A stretch of DNA of 64,000 bases, taken from Roseiarcus sp963751165. Lineage in GTDB: Bacteria > Pseudomonadota > Alphaproteobacteria > Rhizobiales > Beijerinckiaceae. The position numbers and the translations under genes are program-made. The stretch is from positions 1-64,000 of the forward strand of contig CAVVTP010000006.1 of NCBI GenBank assembly GCA_963751165.1, given 5' to 3'. The number at the start of each line of letters is the position of its first letter. Position 1 is the first letter of the stretch. This document shows positions 8,849 to 18,409 of this stretch, piece after piece. The notes under the pieces were generated by a model. The model made no database searches. It worked only from the letters and a program-made list of their open reading frames with translations, and was not told the origin of the DNA.

Positions 8849-8980
8849 ATTCGCTGAGAACAGCGAATAAACAGCGACATGTTTGTCCGCAAAGACCTTG
8901 TGACCGCTGATTTTCGGCCGAAACGCGGGCAAAAGCCGGGTTCCGGACAAAACACTACCAGCGAATTGGAACAGCGAATT
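8849..8980. repeat. CAGCGAATT repeat cluster with a hairpin
   Basis: After the dehydrogenase stop there is a perfect inverted repeat, ATTCGCTG (8849-8856) and CAGCGAAT (8861-8868), with a four-base loop. The same word returns as CAGCGAATT at 8959-8967 and 8972-8980. It appears again on the far side of the IS3 element at 10426-10434 and 10447-10455. The hairpin has no T-run, so it is not a typical rho-independent terminator. It looks like a short intergenic repeat family into which the IS3 copy was inserted. Function unknown. Confidence 0.55.
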
Positions 8981-9058
8981 TGTTCGTGGTCTGAGCGTGG
9001 AGTGCGCCCATTAACTGAGACACTTTTAATTGGGTGACATGGCTTCCGAGGAGGAACC

Positions 9059-9499
9059 ATGTCGAAACGAACGCTGCGAGTATTTTCAAGGGAGTTCAAG
9101 CACCGGACGGTGCTTCGTCTTGAGAAGGGGGAGAGAGTAGGCCCGGTGGCCGAAGAGGCCGGGGTCAAGTCCCAGCTTTTGTATGACTGGTGGGCGGCCT
9201 ATCGGGCGATGGGGGTTGCTGGGCTGAGCCGCAAGCGGGGACGGAAGCCCGGTTGGAGGCGAAGCCAGGCGTCGGCGGGTTTGGCGTCGTCCGATGCGGC
9301 GTCCTCTTCGGACGCCGCCTCGTCCTCCGCCAAGCCCGCCGACGAGCTCGCCCAAGCCAGGGCGCGCCTTGCCGAACTCGAGCGCCTGGTCGGCCGGCAG
9401 CAAGTGGATCTGCATTTTTTTCGCGAAGCCTTGCGGCTCTGGGACGCGACCAGCCAGGAAAGCGGCGCGCCCACCTCTACGCGGTCATCGGGGGAATGA
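9059..9499 (+). CDS. IS3-family transposase OrfA
   Basis: A 146-residue DNA-binding subunit. The N-terminal helix-turn-helix (RVFSREFKHRTVLRLEKGE, then VGPVAEEAGVKSQLLYDW) recognises the IS ends. A Ser/Ala-rich linker and a leucine-zipper-like helix (LAQARARLAELERLVGRQQ) follow. A run of seven T at about 9415-9421 lies near the end of this frame, where IS3 elements often shift -1 to make the OrfAB fusion, and the OrfB frame is indeed -1 here. The stop overlaps the OrfB ATG (ATGA at 9496-9499), so separate translation by coupling is also possible. The Shine-Dalgarno sequence GAGGAGGAACC stands before ATG 9059. Confidence 0.88.
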   Translation: MSKRTLRVFSREFKHRTVLRLEKGERVGPVAEEAGVKSQLLYDWWAAYRAMGVAGLSRKRGRKPGWRRSQASAGLASSDAASSSDAASSSAKPADELAQARARLAELERLVGRQQVDLHFFREALRLWDATSQESGAPTSTRSSGE

Positions 9500-10398
9500 T
9501 CGCCGTCGAGCCGCAAGGCTTTCTCACGGACGACGCCACCGTCGAGCGCCTGTGCGCGTTGGGCGGCGTGTCGCGCGCCGGCTACTATCGGCATTTCGGG
9601 CCCCATCCGGCCAAGCGCGACGACGCCGACTTGCGCGATCTCATCCAAAAGATTGCACTCGACAACCGCTGCTACGGCTATCGCCGCATCGCCCAAGAGC
9701 TCAGGCGCCAAGGCCTGATCGTCAACGACAAGCGGGTGCGCAGACTGACGCGCGAGGACAATCTTCTGAGCCAACGCGCCAAGCCCTTCGTCCCGGCCAC
9801 CACGATGAGCCGGCACGGCTTCGCCATCGTCCCCAACCTGACGCGCGGCCTCGTTCCCACCGGGCTCGATCAGATCTGGGTCGCCGACATCACCTATGTG
9901 CGGCTGGCGGAGGGCTTCGTCTATCTGGCGGCGATCCTCGACGCCTTCTCGCGCAAGGTCATCGGCTGGGCGATCGCCGACCATCTCGAGGCCAGTCTGG
10001 CGATCGAGGCTCTCGACATGGCGCTCGCCGCCCGAAATCCTGCGCCTGACAGCCTCATCCACCATTCCGATCGCGGCGTGCAATACGCCTGCGGCGCATA
10101 TCAAGAGCGACTCGAAAAGCATAAGATCGCCGCCAGCATGAGCCGGGTGGGCAATCCTTATGACAACGCCAAGGCGGAGAGCTTCATGAAGACGCTGAAA
10201 ACCGAGGAGGTCGAAGCCAAAACCTATCTCGACCTCGACGACGCCCGCCGTCAGATCGGCGCCTTCATCGACACCATCTATAATAAGAAGCGCCTGCACT
10301 CGGCGCTCGGCTACAAACCCCCGATCGAGTTCGAAGCCGAACTCCGCCGGGACAACTGCAACCGGGCAAACCAGGACAAAGCCTTGTCAGTCAATTAG
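9496..10398 (+). CDS. IS3-family transposase OrfB (DDE integrase core)
   Basis: A 300-residue catalytic subunit. The HTH_21 segment (YGYRRIAQELRRQGL, then VNDKRVRRLTRE) is followed by a retroviral-integrase-type core with all three acidic residues visible: Asp in QIWVADITYV, Asp in HHSDRGVQYAC, and Glu in NAKAESFMKTLKTEE. The C-terminal YNKKRLHSALGYKPP motif is the family hallmark. Start ATG 9496 overlaps the OrfA stop. The length and all motifs are normal, so the enzyme is probably functional. Long minus-strand open frames over this gene are shadows caused by high GC. Confidence 0.92.
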   Translation: MIAVEPQGFLTDDATVERLCALGGVSRAGYYRHFGPHPAKRDDADLRDLIQKIALDNRCYGYRRIAQELRRQGLIVNDKRVRRLTREDNLLSQRAKPFVPATTMSRHGFAIVPNLTRGLVPTGLDQIWVADITYVRLAEGFVYLAAILDAFSRKVIGWAIADHLEASLAIEALDMALAARNPAPDSLIHHSDRGVQYACGAYQERLEKHKIAASMSRVGNPYDNAKAESFMKTLKTEEVEAKTYLDLDDARRQIGAFIDTIYNKKRLHSALGYKPPIEFEAELRRDNCNRANQDKALSVN

Positions 10399-10472
10399 CT
10401 TGTGTCTCAGCGATGGGGCGCAGTCCAGCGAATTTTTTCGTCAAAACAGCGAATTCAAGACCCGGGCGCCGA

Positions 10473-12372
10473 TCACTGATAGCCGAGCAGGCGCGGCAGC
10501 CACATAGTCAAGCCGGGGGCGAAGGCGATCACCATGAGGCACGCAAGCAGCAGTCCGAGATAGGCCAGCATCGGTCGCACAGTCGCTTCGATCGGCACCT
10601 CGCCGATCAGGCAGGCGCCGTAGAGGCCGAGCCCGAGCGGCGGCGCAAACAGGCCGATGCCCATGGCGATCACCAGCACCACCCCGTAGTGCAGCCCGTT
10701 GATGCCGATGTCGGCCGCCACCGGCAGGAGCAGCGGGCCGAAGATGATCAGCGCCGCGGCGCCCTCGAGCACCGAGCCCATCACGATCAGGATCAGGATC
10801 GACAAGGGCAGGAACAGCCAGGCGCCGCTCTCATGCGAAAGAGCGATCATGATCTCGGCCAGCGCATGGGGAATCTGCTGCAGCGTCAGCACGAAGGACA
10901 GCGATTGGGCCGCGGCGACGATGAAGAGCACGAGACCGGCGCGCGTCGCCGCGTTGACGAAGGCGCGCGCCGCGGCGCGCGGTCCAAGCTCCCGAAACGC
11001 CAGCCCCCCGATCGCCAGCGCATAGAACGCGGCGAAGGCCGAGATTTCGGTTGCGGTCGCAATCCCCGACCTGAAGCCGCCGAAGATGATGGCGAGCAGC
11101 CCCAGCGTGACCGCCGCGCCGCTCCATAATTTGCTGAGCGGCGTGCGAGCGGCGCCCGTCGGCTCCGCGAGCCTCGCCCCTCCGCCGAACAGAACCGCCA
11201 CCGCGATCAAGGCGACCGCCATCAGTCCCGCCGGCAGCAGGCCCGCCATGAACAGCCCGCCGATCGACAGGTTGGCGACGAAACCCAAAATGATGAGATT
11301 GATGCAAGGCGGAATGGTCTCCGCCATCACCGCCGAGGCCGCCAGCAAGGCGACGGCGGCGCCGGGGTTCTGCCGCGAGCGTCGAGCGGCCGGGATGAGA
11401 ACCGAGCCGACCGCCGCGACGTCGGCCATTTTCGAGCCGGAAATGCCGGAAAAGATCACCATGGACAGCACCATGACCACATTCAATCCGCCGCGAAGGC
11501 GCCCGACCAGGCGCTCCAGCAGCGCAATCAGGCGGACGGACATGCCGTTCGCCTCCATGAGGTAGCCGACCAGAATGAAGAACGGGATGGCGAGCAGCAC
11601 GAAATTGTCGATGCCGCGCGCCATTTGCTGTGCGAAGATCATGCCCGGCAAGGCGCCCTCGAGCCAGATGAAGACCAGGGCCGAGAAGGCCAGGGCGAAG
11701 CCGATCGGCACGCCGCCCGCCAGGCAGCCGACGAACGCGGCGGCCATCGGGGGCCCCGAGCGCGAGGCCCACGCGGGCGCAAACGAGCTCCAGGCATAGG
11801 CCGCGCCGGCCGCCGCGCAAGCGATCAAGAGGGCGATCGCGATGTCCCGCCTCGGCCGGCGAAACAGGCGAGCGAGCGCGAACACCGCCATGCAGACGGC
11901 GCCCGCGCCCATCGGATAAAAGGTCAGTTCGAGCGGGAGACCCGAACCTGTCGTTTGGCCGGTGGTGAAGCGCCCGAGCGCGATGGCGTACCAGGCGACC
12001 GATGCGGACGTGGCGAGCACGACCAAAGCCGCCAACGCATCGACGCAGGCGCGCACCCGAGGCCCCAGCCTTTGCACGAAGAAGGCGACGCCGATGTTCT
12101 CCTCGCGCGCAAGGGCGCCCGCCGCGCCGAAAAAGCTCAGCGCCACCATCAGCCCGCGGGCGACGTCATCGGACCATTCGATCGGCGCCGCCGAGCACAT
12201 AGCGGTAGAAAACCGAAAGCAGCACCACGCAAAGGTCCGCCGCGAGCAGGATCGCCGCGACCCCGTCCACCAGCCTCAACAGGAGCGTGAACGCGTCGAC
12301 CGCGGCGGCGGGCGCCCTGGTCCCGGGTTCGGGCCTTCGCTTCGGCTTAGAGTTCCCGACCGTGACTCCCAA
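10473..12372 (-). pseudogene. dctQM: Fused TRAP transporter membrane protein (DctQ-DctM), system 2, one frameshift
   Basis: Inner-membrane component of a second TRAP importer. The DctQ N-terminus is in one frame from TTG 12372 (AAILLAADLCVVLLSVFYRY, then VLG). A one-base change in a GC-rich run near 12187 is needed to continue as APIEWSDDVARGLMVALSFF and through the whole DctM permease (NFVLLAIPFFILVGYLMEAN, SGISGSKMADVAAVGSV, AETIPPCINLIILGF) to the stop at 10473. The joined protein is about 630 residues, the same architecture as system 1 at 4587-6500. Either this is an assembly indel or the protein is truncated. The receptor gene is 214 bases upstream. Confidence 0.85.
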
Positions 12373-12586
12373 GGCAGCGCCTATCCGGAAGCGAGCTTCG
12401 CCAGCCCGCCTCGGCGGACGGTCCCCCTCCCCCGCGCGCGGGAGAGGAAAGCGCCGAAGGCCGGTGGAGGGGGCGTGGCCGCCGGGTCCTGACCCGGTTT
12501 CATGCGCAGCGGCTCGGCGCCGCCGGCGGCCAGTTCAGGACGAAGGGCGTTTGAGCGGATGGGAGCCACCTCGGAGGACCAAAGCG

Positions 12587-13597
12587 TCAGGCGTGGGTGC
12601 TGCGAATGGTCTCGATGATTGGCTTCGACTCGGGATGCGCGGTCATGAAGGCGTCGGTCTGCGGCAGCACCCGCTGCCGGAAAGGCTCCTTGTCGACGGC
12701 GATGATGGTCACGCCCTTCTGCTTCAAGGATTCCATCGCCTCCTTCTGCGCCTCGAGCCCGCGAACTCGCGTGTCCGCCGCCGCCTTCGCGGCAGCCGCC
12801 AGGAACGGCTCGCGCAGCGGCGCGGCCATGCGGTTCAGGGTGGCGGCGCTGCAGAACACGCCGAGCGCCGAGAAGTTGTGCTCGGTCAGCGAATAGTTTT
12901 TGGCCGTCTCGTAGAACTTGGAGGCCAGGATCGTCGGCGGATCGTGCTCGAGCCCGTCCAGGACGCCGGCCTGGAGGGCGGTGTAGATCTCGCCAAAGGC
13001 GAGCGGCGTGGCCGCGGCGCCCATCAGGCGCAGGCATTCGGTGATGATCTTGTTGGGCAGGGTGCGGATGCGCTTGCCCGCGAGGTCGGCGGGGTTGTGG
13101 ATCGGCGTCTTGCATAGGACGCTGCGGGCTCCGAAATTATAGGCCCAGCCGATGATCTCGGTATTGGCCCCTTTGCGGATCGCCGCTTCGAACGGCTTCG
13201 CCGCGCCCGCGTCGAGCGCTTTGGTTTGCTGGGGAAAGCTCTCGAACAGATAGCCGAGGTCGAGCAGGCCGATGAGCGGCACCACGTTCGCCCAGATCGA
13301 GGTGCCGGTGACCATGAGGTCGATGACGCCGAGACTGACCTGGTTCACGACGTCGATTTCCTGGCCCAATTGATTGTTGGGGAAGAACTGCACCTCGATC
13401 TTCCCGGCGAGCCCGCCCGCCGCCAGTTGCTTGACCAGATTGTCGTAATAGACCCGCCCATTGGCGAATTTCGGATCGTCGGGCAGCGACGAGGACAGGC
13501 GCAGCGTCATCGGCGCGGCGCGAGCGCTCCCGACGATCGCCGGCGCGAGCGCGAGGCCGAGCAACAAGGATCGACGATTTGTGCGAAAGCCTGTCAT
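12587..13597 (-). CDS. dctP: TRAP transporter substrate-binding protein (DctP family), system 2
   Basis: A 336-residue periplasmic receptor. The signal peptide follows NRRSLLLGLALAPAIVGSA, cleaved near ARAAP. The mature part shows LRLSSSLPDDP.., VQFFPNNQLGQEIDVVNQV, and GKRIRTLPN with the conserved Arg for the carboxylate ligand. ATG 13597 (MTGFRTNRR) is chosen because GGGAG lies just before it; an open frame continues up to 13642. The gene comes before the QM permease on the minus strand, the usual P-QM order. The 214-base gap to the permease contains a GC-rich inverted repeat (CCGGGTC/GACCCGG around 12480-12500), which could stabilise the receptor mRNA. Ligand unknown. Confidence 0.9.
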   Translation of the reverse strand: MTGFRTNRRSLLLGLALAPAIVGSARAAPMTLRLSSSLPDDPKFANGRVYYDNLVKQLAAGGLAGKIEVQFFPNNQLGQEIDVVNQVSLGVIDLMVTGTSIWANVVPLIGLLDLGYLFESFPQQTKALDAGAAKPFEAAIRKGANTEIIGWAYNFGARSVLCKTPIHNPADLAGKRIRTLPNKIITECLRLMGAAATPLAFGEIYTALQAGVLDGLEHDPPTILASKFYETAKNYSLTEHNFSALGVFCSAATLNRMAAPLREPFLAAAAKAAADTRVRGLEAQKEAMESLKQKGVTIIAVDKEPFRQRVLPQTDAFMTAHPESKPIIETIRSTHA

Positions 13598-13709
13598 GCG
13601 CTTCGCTCCCTGCTGCGCCATGAGGCCGGCGCCGATTTGCATTGTGTTCGCCGACGGTACCCTGATTACCTGACAAGTGGCAAGGTTTTGTAGCGGCTAT
13701 TGCGGTCAG

Positions 13710-13920
13710 TTACGGTGGGAGCGTCATTTTACATCCACCTGCGCGCATTACCCGTTAGCGTTACGGTGACAGCGCACTTACCTCGCGGCGAGGAACACCA
13801 CTGGCGGCCATGCCGCGCTGCGTCACATGGTAGGGCAGCACTGGAACGGCGACGCGGGCGAGGCGAGCCGGCGCATGGTCAATTTACTGCACTGTCACCG
13901 AAATGACCGAAATGCGCGTA
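13710..13920. repeat. Cluster of the dispersed TTACGGTGACAG repeat (three copies)
   Basis: Three related copies are packed here. A diverged copy (TTACGGTGGGAGCG, then TCATTTTAC) is at 13710-13733. A good copy (TTACGGTGACAGCGCACTTA, then CCTCGCGGC) is at 13761-13789, ending in the palindrome CCTCGCGGCGAGG. An inverted copy (TTTACTGCACTGTCACCG) lies around 13883-13900. Further copies are at 18275-18308 and 21268-21300. Similar sequence often accompanies REP-associated transposase (RAYT) elements in proteobacteria; that link is recalled knowledge, not shown here. No gene is visible between 13598 and 14104. Confidence 0.6.
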
Positions 13921-14033
13921 AACGAAATTGGTTGCCCGCCACAATTTTGGCCGCCTCTTGCCGCAGTATGGGGAGGGGCTTTCATGCGATTATAGTCGGC
14001 AAGGCAATTTAAGAAAAATATATCGACGCATGA

Positions 14034-14080
14034 CGTGGCTCATGCAGACCGTTTGGTCCGCTGAAGGCAGATGAGCCACG
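14034..14080 (+). promoter_or_regulatory. Structured leader (nested inverted repeat) before a small ORF
   Basis: A perfect ten-base inverted repeat, CGTGGCTCAT (14034-14043) and ATGAGCCACG (14071-14080), encloses 27 bases. Inside it, GACC-GTTT-GGTC (14047-14058) forms a second hairpin. The structure ends about 10 bases before the ribosome site GGGAGGGAAGG of the ORF starting at 14105. It also sits just after an AT-rich stretch (14008-14025) that could hold a promoter. The layout suggests a 5' UTR element acting on translation of the small ORF and the propeller gene. Alternatively, the outer repeat could be a protein-binding site. Confidence 0.45.
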
Positions 14081-14104
14081 GTCGGGTCGGGAGGGAAGGC
14101 GCTA

Positions 14105-14425
14105 ATGGCCCAGAGACCAAGGGGCGGCGGCTCTCGCCGGGATGACGACGACGGCGACCGGGGCGATCGCGAGCACGAACGGCGTCGCGAGCACGAGCGC
14201 GAAGGCGAGCCGTACGACAATCCCAAAGAGCATCTCGTGATCGAGCGGCGCCGGTTCGAAGGCGGTCTGCCGCCGACGCCCGAGCTTTACGCGCTGGCCC
14301 GCGAGCAGTGGTACGGCTTGCCCGGCGCCGTGGTCAGGCCGTCGATGGATCCGCCGATTGGCGCGCCCGAGCAGCCGCAGTCTCCGGATGAGGCCCCCCC
14401 GAGCGGGAAAGGGCCGGAGCAATGA
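14105..14425 (+). CDS. Small highly charged hypothetical protein
   Basis: A 106-residue protein I do not recognise. The first 40 residues are almost only Arg, Asp, Glu, His and Gly (RRDDDDGDRGDREHERRREH) and are expected to be disordered. The second half (LVIERRRFEGGLPPTPELYA) is more ordinary and ends in a Pro-rich tail. ATG 14105 has a strong ribosome site (GGGAGGGAAGG). Its stop overlaps the ATG of the propeller gene (ATGA at 14422), so the two are translationally coupled and likely act together. A charged low-complexity partner could serve as a linker or chaperone; that is a guess. Confidence 0.6.
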   Translation: MAQRPRGGGSRRDDDDGDRGDREHERRREHEREGEPYDNPKEHLVIERRRFEGGLPPTPELYALAREQWYGLPGAVVRPSMDPPIGAPEQPQSPDEAPPSGKGPEQ

Positions 14426-17400
14426 GCTTGAACGGTACGGTCTGGGCGCCGATCGGCCCGAGCCCGATCGATCAGGGCGCGATCAGCGCCAACGGCCAGG
14501 TCACCGCGATCGCCATCCATCCGAGCAACGCCAACATCATCTACATCGGCACGGCCTGGGGCGGCATTTGGCTGACGCGGGACGGGGGTCTGACATGGAC
14601 GCCGATCTTCGACAAGGCGCCCGCGCTCGGCATTGGAGAGCCGGGCGGCATCGCGATCGACCCGATCGATCCCAGCATCATTTACGCCGGCAGCAGCAAC
14701 CGCGATGGCTCGCAGTTCTCAGGCGAGGCGACTCAGCCCCCGGCCGGGCTGTTCAAGTCGACCGACGGGGGCGGCAGCTGGGTTCGTCTCGGTTCTGGAT
14801 ATCCGTCGAGCGCGCCGAGCAATGCGAAGTCAGTTCTTCAATCAGGTGATCAACGTCGTCATCGTCGATCCCGCCAACCACCTGGTCGTCTATCTCGCCT
14901 CCAACGCCGGCGTGTTCGTATCCGGCGACGGCGGACTGAACTGGACGCGAGGAGCGTTGCCCCTCGGCGTCGACGTGCGCTCGCTCGTGATTGACCCGAC
15001 CTCTCCGGCGTCCGCGCGCATCCTCTATGCGGGCGTCACCGGCGCCGGAGTGTTCCAGTCGAACGACAGCGGACAGACCTGGAAACCCATCCTGAGCGGC
15101 TCGACGCTCGTCGTTTCGAACGAGCTCAACTCCGCCGGCATATCGGGCGGTCCCGCTCGCAGCGTCGGCAAGTTCATTGTCGCTTTGGCGCCCGCGACCT
15201 CCCCGCCCGCTCAGGTCTTGTACGCCACCATTGAGGGACGGCCGCTCAACAGGCCTCGCCAGCCCACCGACGCGCCCGACCCCATCGGCGTCTTCATGAG
15301 CATCGATCAGGGCGTGAACTGGACCTTGCAGACGCCGCCCGGCTCCGGCATCCCGCCCGGAACCGGGATGCCGCTGAACACGCAGGGCGGGTACAGCTTT
15401 CACATGGCGGTCGATCCCGCCTCGCCCGGCGACGGCGTCAACGACGTAATCTACCTCGGGGCGGTCGGTCAGGCGCGCTCGACGGATTCGGGCAAGACCT
15501 TCGCGGGGCTCAACTTGCTCCACGCCGACACCCACGCGTGGGCGTTCTCGCCGCAGCCCGGCCCCTTCTCCATCGTCTATTGCGGCAACGACGGAGGGAT
15601 CTACAAGGCGACCGGCGGCAGCCTCAATTTCGCGTCTCTCAATGCCGGCGGCTTGCAGGCCGCGCTGTTCTACAGCCTCGATGTCGAGCGGGACGCCTCG
15701 GCGAGCGTGACCCTCGGCGCCCTCCAAGACAACGGCGTCATCACCACGAACGGCGTTGTGGCTCCGGCATGGACGTGGGGTGTCGGTGGCGACGGCTTCG
15801 ACGTCGCGCACGACGGTCAGAACGCCACGAAGGCCTACGGGCGGAGCAACGCGAATATCTTCAGGTCCACGGACAATGGAGATAGCTATGGCGGCATCTC
15901 GCCGCCGTGGCCCGCGGCAGAATCGGGAGTGTATCTCGCGGCCGTGGCGGCCGATCCGAATGCCGACGGCACCGTCTACGCGAGCAGCAACGCCAATCTC
16001 TGGCAAAGCACGGACAGCGGCGCGACCTGGCCGAAGAAGGCGCCCATCCCCGGCCCCGCCAGCGAGGTGGACATAGCCCCGGCCAACAGCAGCAATGTCG
16101 TCGTCTCCGTCCGAGGCCGGGTCCTCGTCTCGACGAACGCGACCGGCGCCTTCACCCTGAAGGACATCACGCGCGATCTTCCGGGCCGGTTCGTTGCTCG
16201 GGTCGCGTTCGATCCCAACGACCCGGCGACCATCTACGCCGTGCTCGGCGGGTTTAGCGGGTTCCCGGGAGGGCACGTCTTCCGCACCACGCTCGCCTCG
16301 ACAACCTGGATCGACATTCTCCCCGATCGATCTTCCCTTCAACACCATCGCGCTCGACGGGAGCGGGACGACCACCGCCCTTTATGCCGGGACGGACTTC
16401 GGCGTGCTGCGCTCGGTCGATGGCGGCGCGAACTGGAGCGTGCTCGACGACCTCCACTTTCCGCGGGCGCCGGTGTTCGAGCTGGTCTTCCACAACGGCG
16501 AGCTGAGGGCCGCGACGTTCGGGCGAGGCGTGTTTTCCTTCGTGAAGCCGACCGGGCCCGTCATCGCCATCAATCTTCAAGACAAACTCTGTTTTGGAAC
16601 CGTCTGCCCGGGTCGACGCAATATCTGACGGTCGAGGTTTACAACGTCGGTGTCGCGGACCTCGTCATCGACAGCGTCGCGCGGCTCATGGGGTCGGCCG
16701 GCTTCACGGTGCTGCCGAATCCGGGGACGCCCCTGGTTCTGGCGCCTGGCGAGGATATCGCGTTCACGGTTCGCTACTCGCCGACTGGGGCGCCAATCGA
16801 CATCGCAACGATCAGGATCGTCACGAACGACCCCAACGCTCCGGTCGTGGACGTCAGGGCGAAGGGCGCCCTCGGCGCAGGCAGGATCGCGACGGCGATC
16901 GCCAATTCCGGCAGTTTCGGAAATGTCTGTCTCGGCTCGTTCGCCGACGAGTTGCTCACGATCAACAACACCGGGACTTGCCCGCTGTTGATCGCCGGCA
17001 TCGCCGGGACCTCGGACTTCCTCGCGCCGAGCGCGAAGTCCTACCCCCTTCACGTCGGTCCGGGCAACTCGATCGACGTCGTCGTGCGCTTTCAGCCGAC
17101 GGCCCCCTTCGGCTCGAAGGCCGGCTCGATCACGATCACGAGCAACGATCCGGCAGGGCCCCACCTGGTCCCGTGTCCGGCGCCGCGCCAGCGCCGAAAG
17201 CAGGGCTCATCATCGCGAATGCGGGAAGCTTCGGAAAGGTCTGCGTCGGCTCGTTCGCAGACGAGCCGCTGATCGTGACCAACAGCGGTAAGTGCCCCCT
17301 CGCCATTACTGGCGTTTCGTCCAGCGGGCTCGACTTCCTCCCGCCGGAGACCCTGTCCTACCCGATCACGGTCGGTCCAGGCGACGCTCTGCCCGTTCCG

Positions 17401-17970
17401 ATCCGGTTCGAGCCCCTCGGCTTCGGCTCCAAGACGGCGACGATCACCGTCACGAGCGACGATCCGGCAAGCCCCGCCAGCGTCAATGTTTCTGGAGACG
17501 CGCCGCCCGGCAAGCTCACGATCGCCGGTTCCACGACGTTCGGCGGCGTGAGCGCCGGGTGCTGCGGGGATCGCACGCTGTGGATCGCCAATACCGGCGA
17601 GTGCGCGCTCGACGTGACGAGCGTGCGCTTCAGGCGGAGGAGCCGACGCTGGCGATTGCTCAACAACCCATTCCCGGCCAAGTTGCGACCCGGCGCGAGC
17701 CTTCCACTCGTCATTCAATACCGCGCCGGCGAAAGATGCCCTCGCCCCTGCGAGCTGGTGATCGAGAGCGACGACCCCGCGACGCCGATCAGAACGGTCG
17801 AGGTGCTGGCCTACACGATTTGGGAACGCGGCTGCAAAGAGGGTTGTGACGAGCCCCGCAAAGATGATTGCGAGGATTGCCGCAAGACCTGCTGCGACAA
17901 GCACCCGGCCTGCCGGCAGGGGTACCCATGCTGTGACGACGACGATGACGATCTCGCAGACGGCGATTGA
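14422..17970 (+). pseudogene. Giant Asp-box (BNR) propeller / ASH-domain protein with Cys-rich tail, four frame changes
   Basis: One continuous protein of about 1180 residues, read by switching frames near 14826, 16325, 16610 and 17172. The N-terminal two-thirds contain about nine Asp boxes (TRDGGLTWTPI, STDGGGSWVRL, SGDGGLNWTRG, SNDSGQTWKPI, SIDQGVNWT, STDSGKTF, STDNGDSY, STDSGATW, SVDGGANWSVL), so it is a sialidase/VPS10-like beta-propeller. Four ASH (choice-of-anchor-D type) beta-sandwich repeats follow (CFGTVCPG.., GSFGNVCLGSFADE, GSFGKVCVGSFADE, TTFGGVSAGCCGD). The tail has nine cysteines in about 40 residues and then six Asp. No signal peptide is visible. It is coupled to the charged ORF upstream. 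Function unknown; surface binding or metal capture are possible roles. The breaks may be assembly indels. Confidence 0.75.
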
Positions 17971-18021
17971 CAAAGGCGACGGCGCCGTCTTGCGGCGCGA
18001 TGGCAAGTCGAGGGGTTTCGA

Positions 18022-18264
18022 ATGTTGCGGAGCTTTCGGCGGCTGTTTTGGATCGAAGTCGGATTGGCGGCAATAACCGGCTTATTGACGCTCGTCACCC
18101 CGATATTTCCGGATTGGATCGAGCTCGTGTCCGGCTGGGATCTGGACCAGCACGATGGGTCGGCAGAGCGGATGATTGTCGTCGGCCTGTTTGCGGTCAC
18201 AATGGCGGTGGTCGCCGCGGCGGCTCATGAATGGCGGCGAACAGTCGCTCGGACCTCGCCGTAG
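18022..18264 (+). CDS. Small two-helix membrane protein, unknown function
   Basis: An 80-residue protein. Two hydrophobic segments are visible: WIEVGLAAITGLLTLVTPIF and MIVVGLFAVTMAVVAAAA, joined by a short acidic loop (SGWDLDQHDGSAE). A basic N-terminus (MLRSFRRLF) and a basic end (HEWRRTVAR) suggest both termini face the cytoplasm. It starts 51 bases after the propeller gene and may be co-transcribed with it. No family is recognised with confidence. A copy of the dispersed TTACGGTGACAG repeat follows directly, marking the end of this unit. Confidence 0.6.
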   Translation: MLRSFRRLFWIEVGLAAITGLLTLVTPIFPDWIELVSGWDLDQHDGSAERMIVVGLFAVTMAVVAAAAHEWRRTVARTSP

Positions 18265-18274
18265 GCGCCCCTGC

Positions 18275-18308
18275 GCGTTACGGTGACAGTGCATTTTACC
18301 TCGCGGCC
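18275..18308 (+). repeat. Copy of the dispersed TTACGGTGACAG repeat
   Basis: GCGTTACGGTGACAGTGCAT continues into TTTACCTCGCGGC. It matches the copy at 13761-13789 at most positions, including the CTCGCGGC end, and the copy at 21268-21300 over its core. It lies 10 bases after the small membrane protein, so copies bracket the propeller unit (13.7-18.3 kb). Confidence 0.6.
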
Positions 18309-18409
18309 CGCGGTCGCCGGGTCGTTCTTTGGCTTGGGCCCCGCTCGAGGGCGTCGAGGGGGCCCGCAGCTCTCATTTCCACTCGTCGATCACATGCGAT
18401 TCAGCACCG

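Larger units (their letters stand above)
8998..10427. mobile_element. IS3-family insertion sequence, apparently complete
   Basis: A 1430-base element. The 26-base terminal inverted repeats at 8998-9023 and 10402-10427 match at 21 positions; both start TGGA and end CTGAGACAC, reading inward. A three-base direct repeat GCG flanks it (8995-8997 and 10428-10430), in line with the 3-5 base duplications of IS3 elements. It carries overlapping orfA and orfB in the standard order. It sits in the spacer between the 2-hydroxyacid dehydrogenase and the convergent TRAP system 2. Both frames are open and the ends are intact, so it may still be mobile. Confidence 0.9.

Noticed and set aside
8849..8868. Rho-independent terminator after the 2-hydroxyacid dehydrogenase
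   Set aside because: The hairpin is not followed by a T-run and its stem word recurs nearby, so it fits a repeat better than a terminator.
9199..10299. 366-codon minus-strand ORF over the IS3 transposase
   Set aside because: Antisense shadow of OrfA/OrfB, with no recognised domain and composition typical of GC-rich reverse frames.
14753..16375. 540-codon minus-strand ORF over the propeller gene
   Set aside because: Asp-box repeats on the plus strand are convincing. The reverse frame has no domain and is rich in Arg, Gly and Val, as shadows are.
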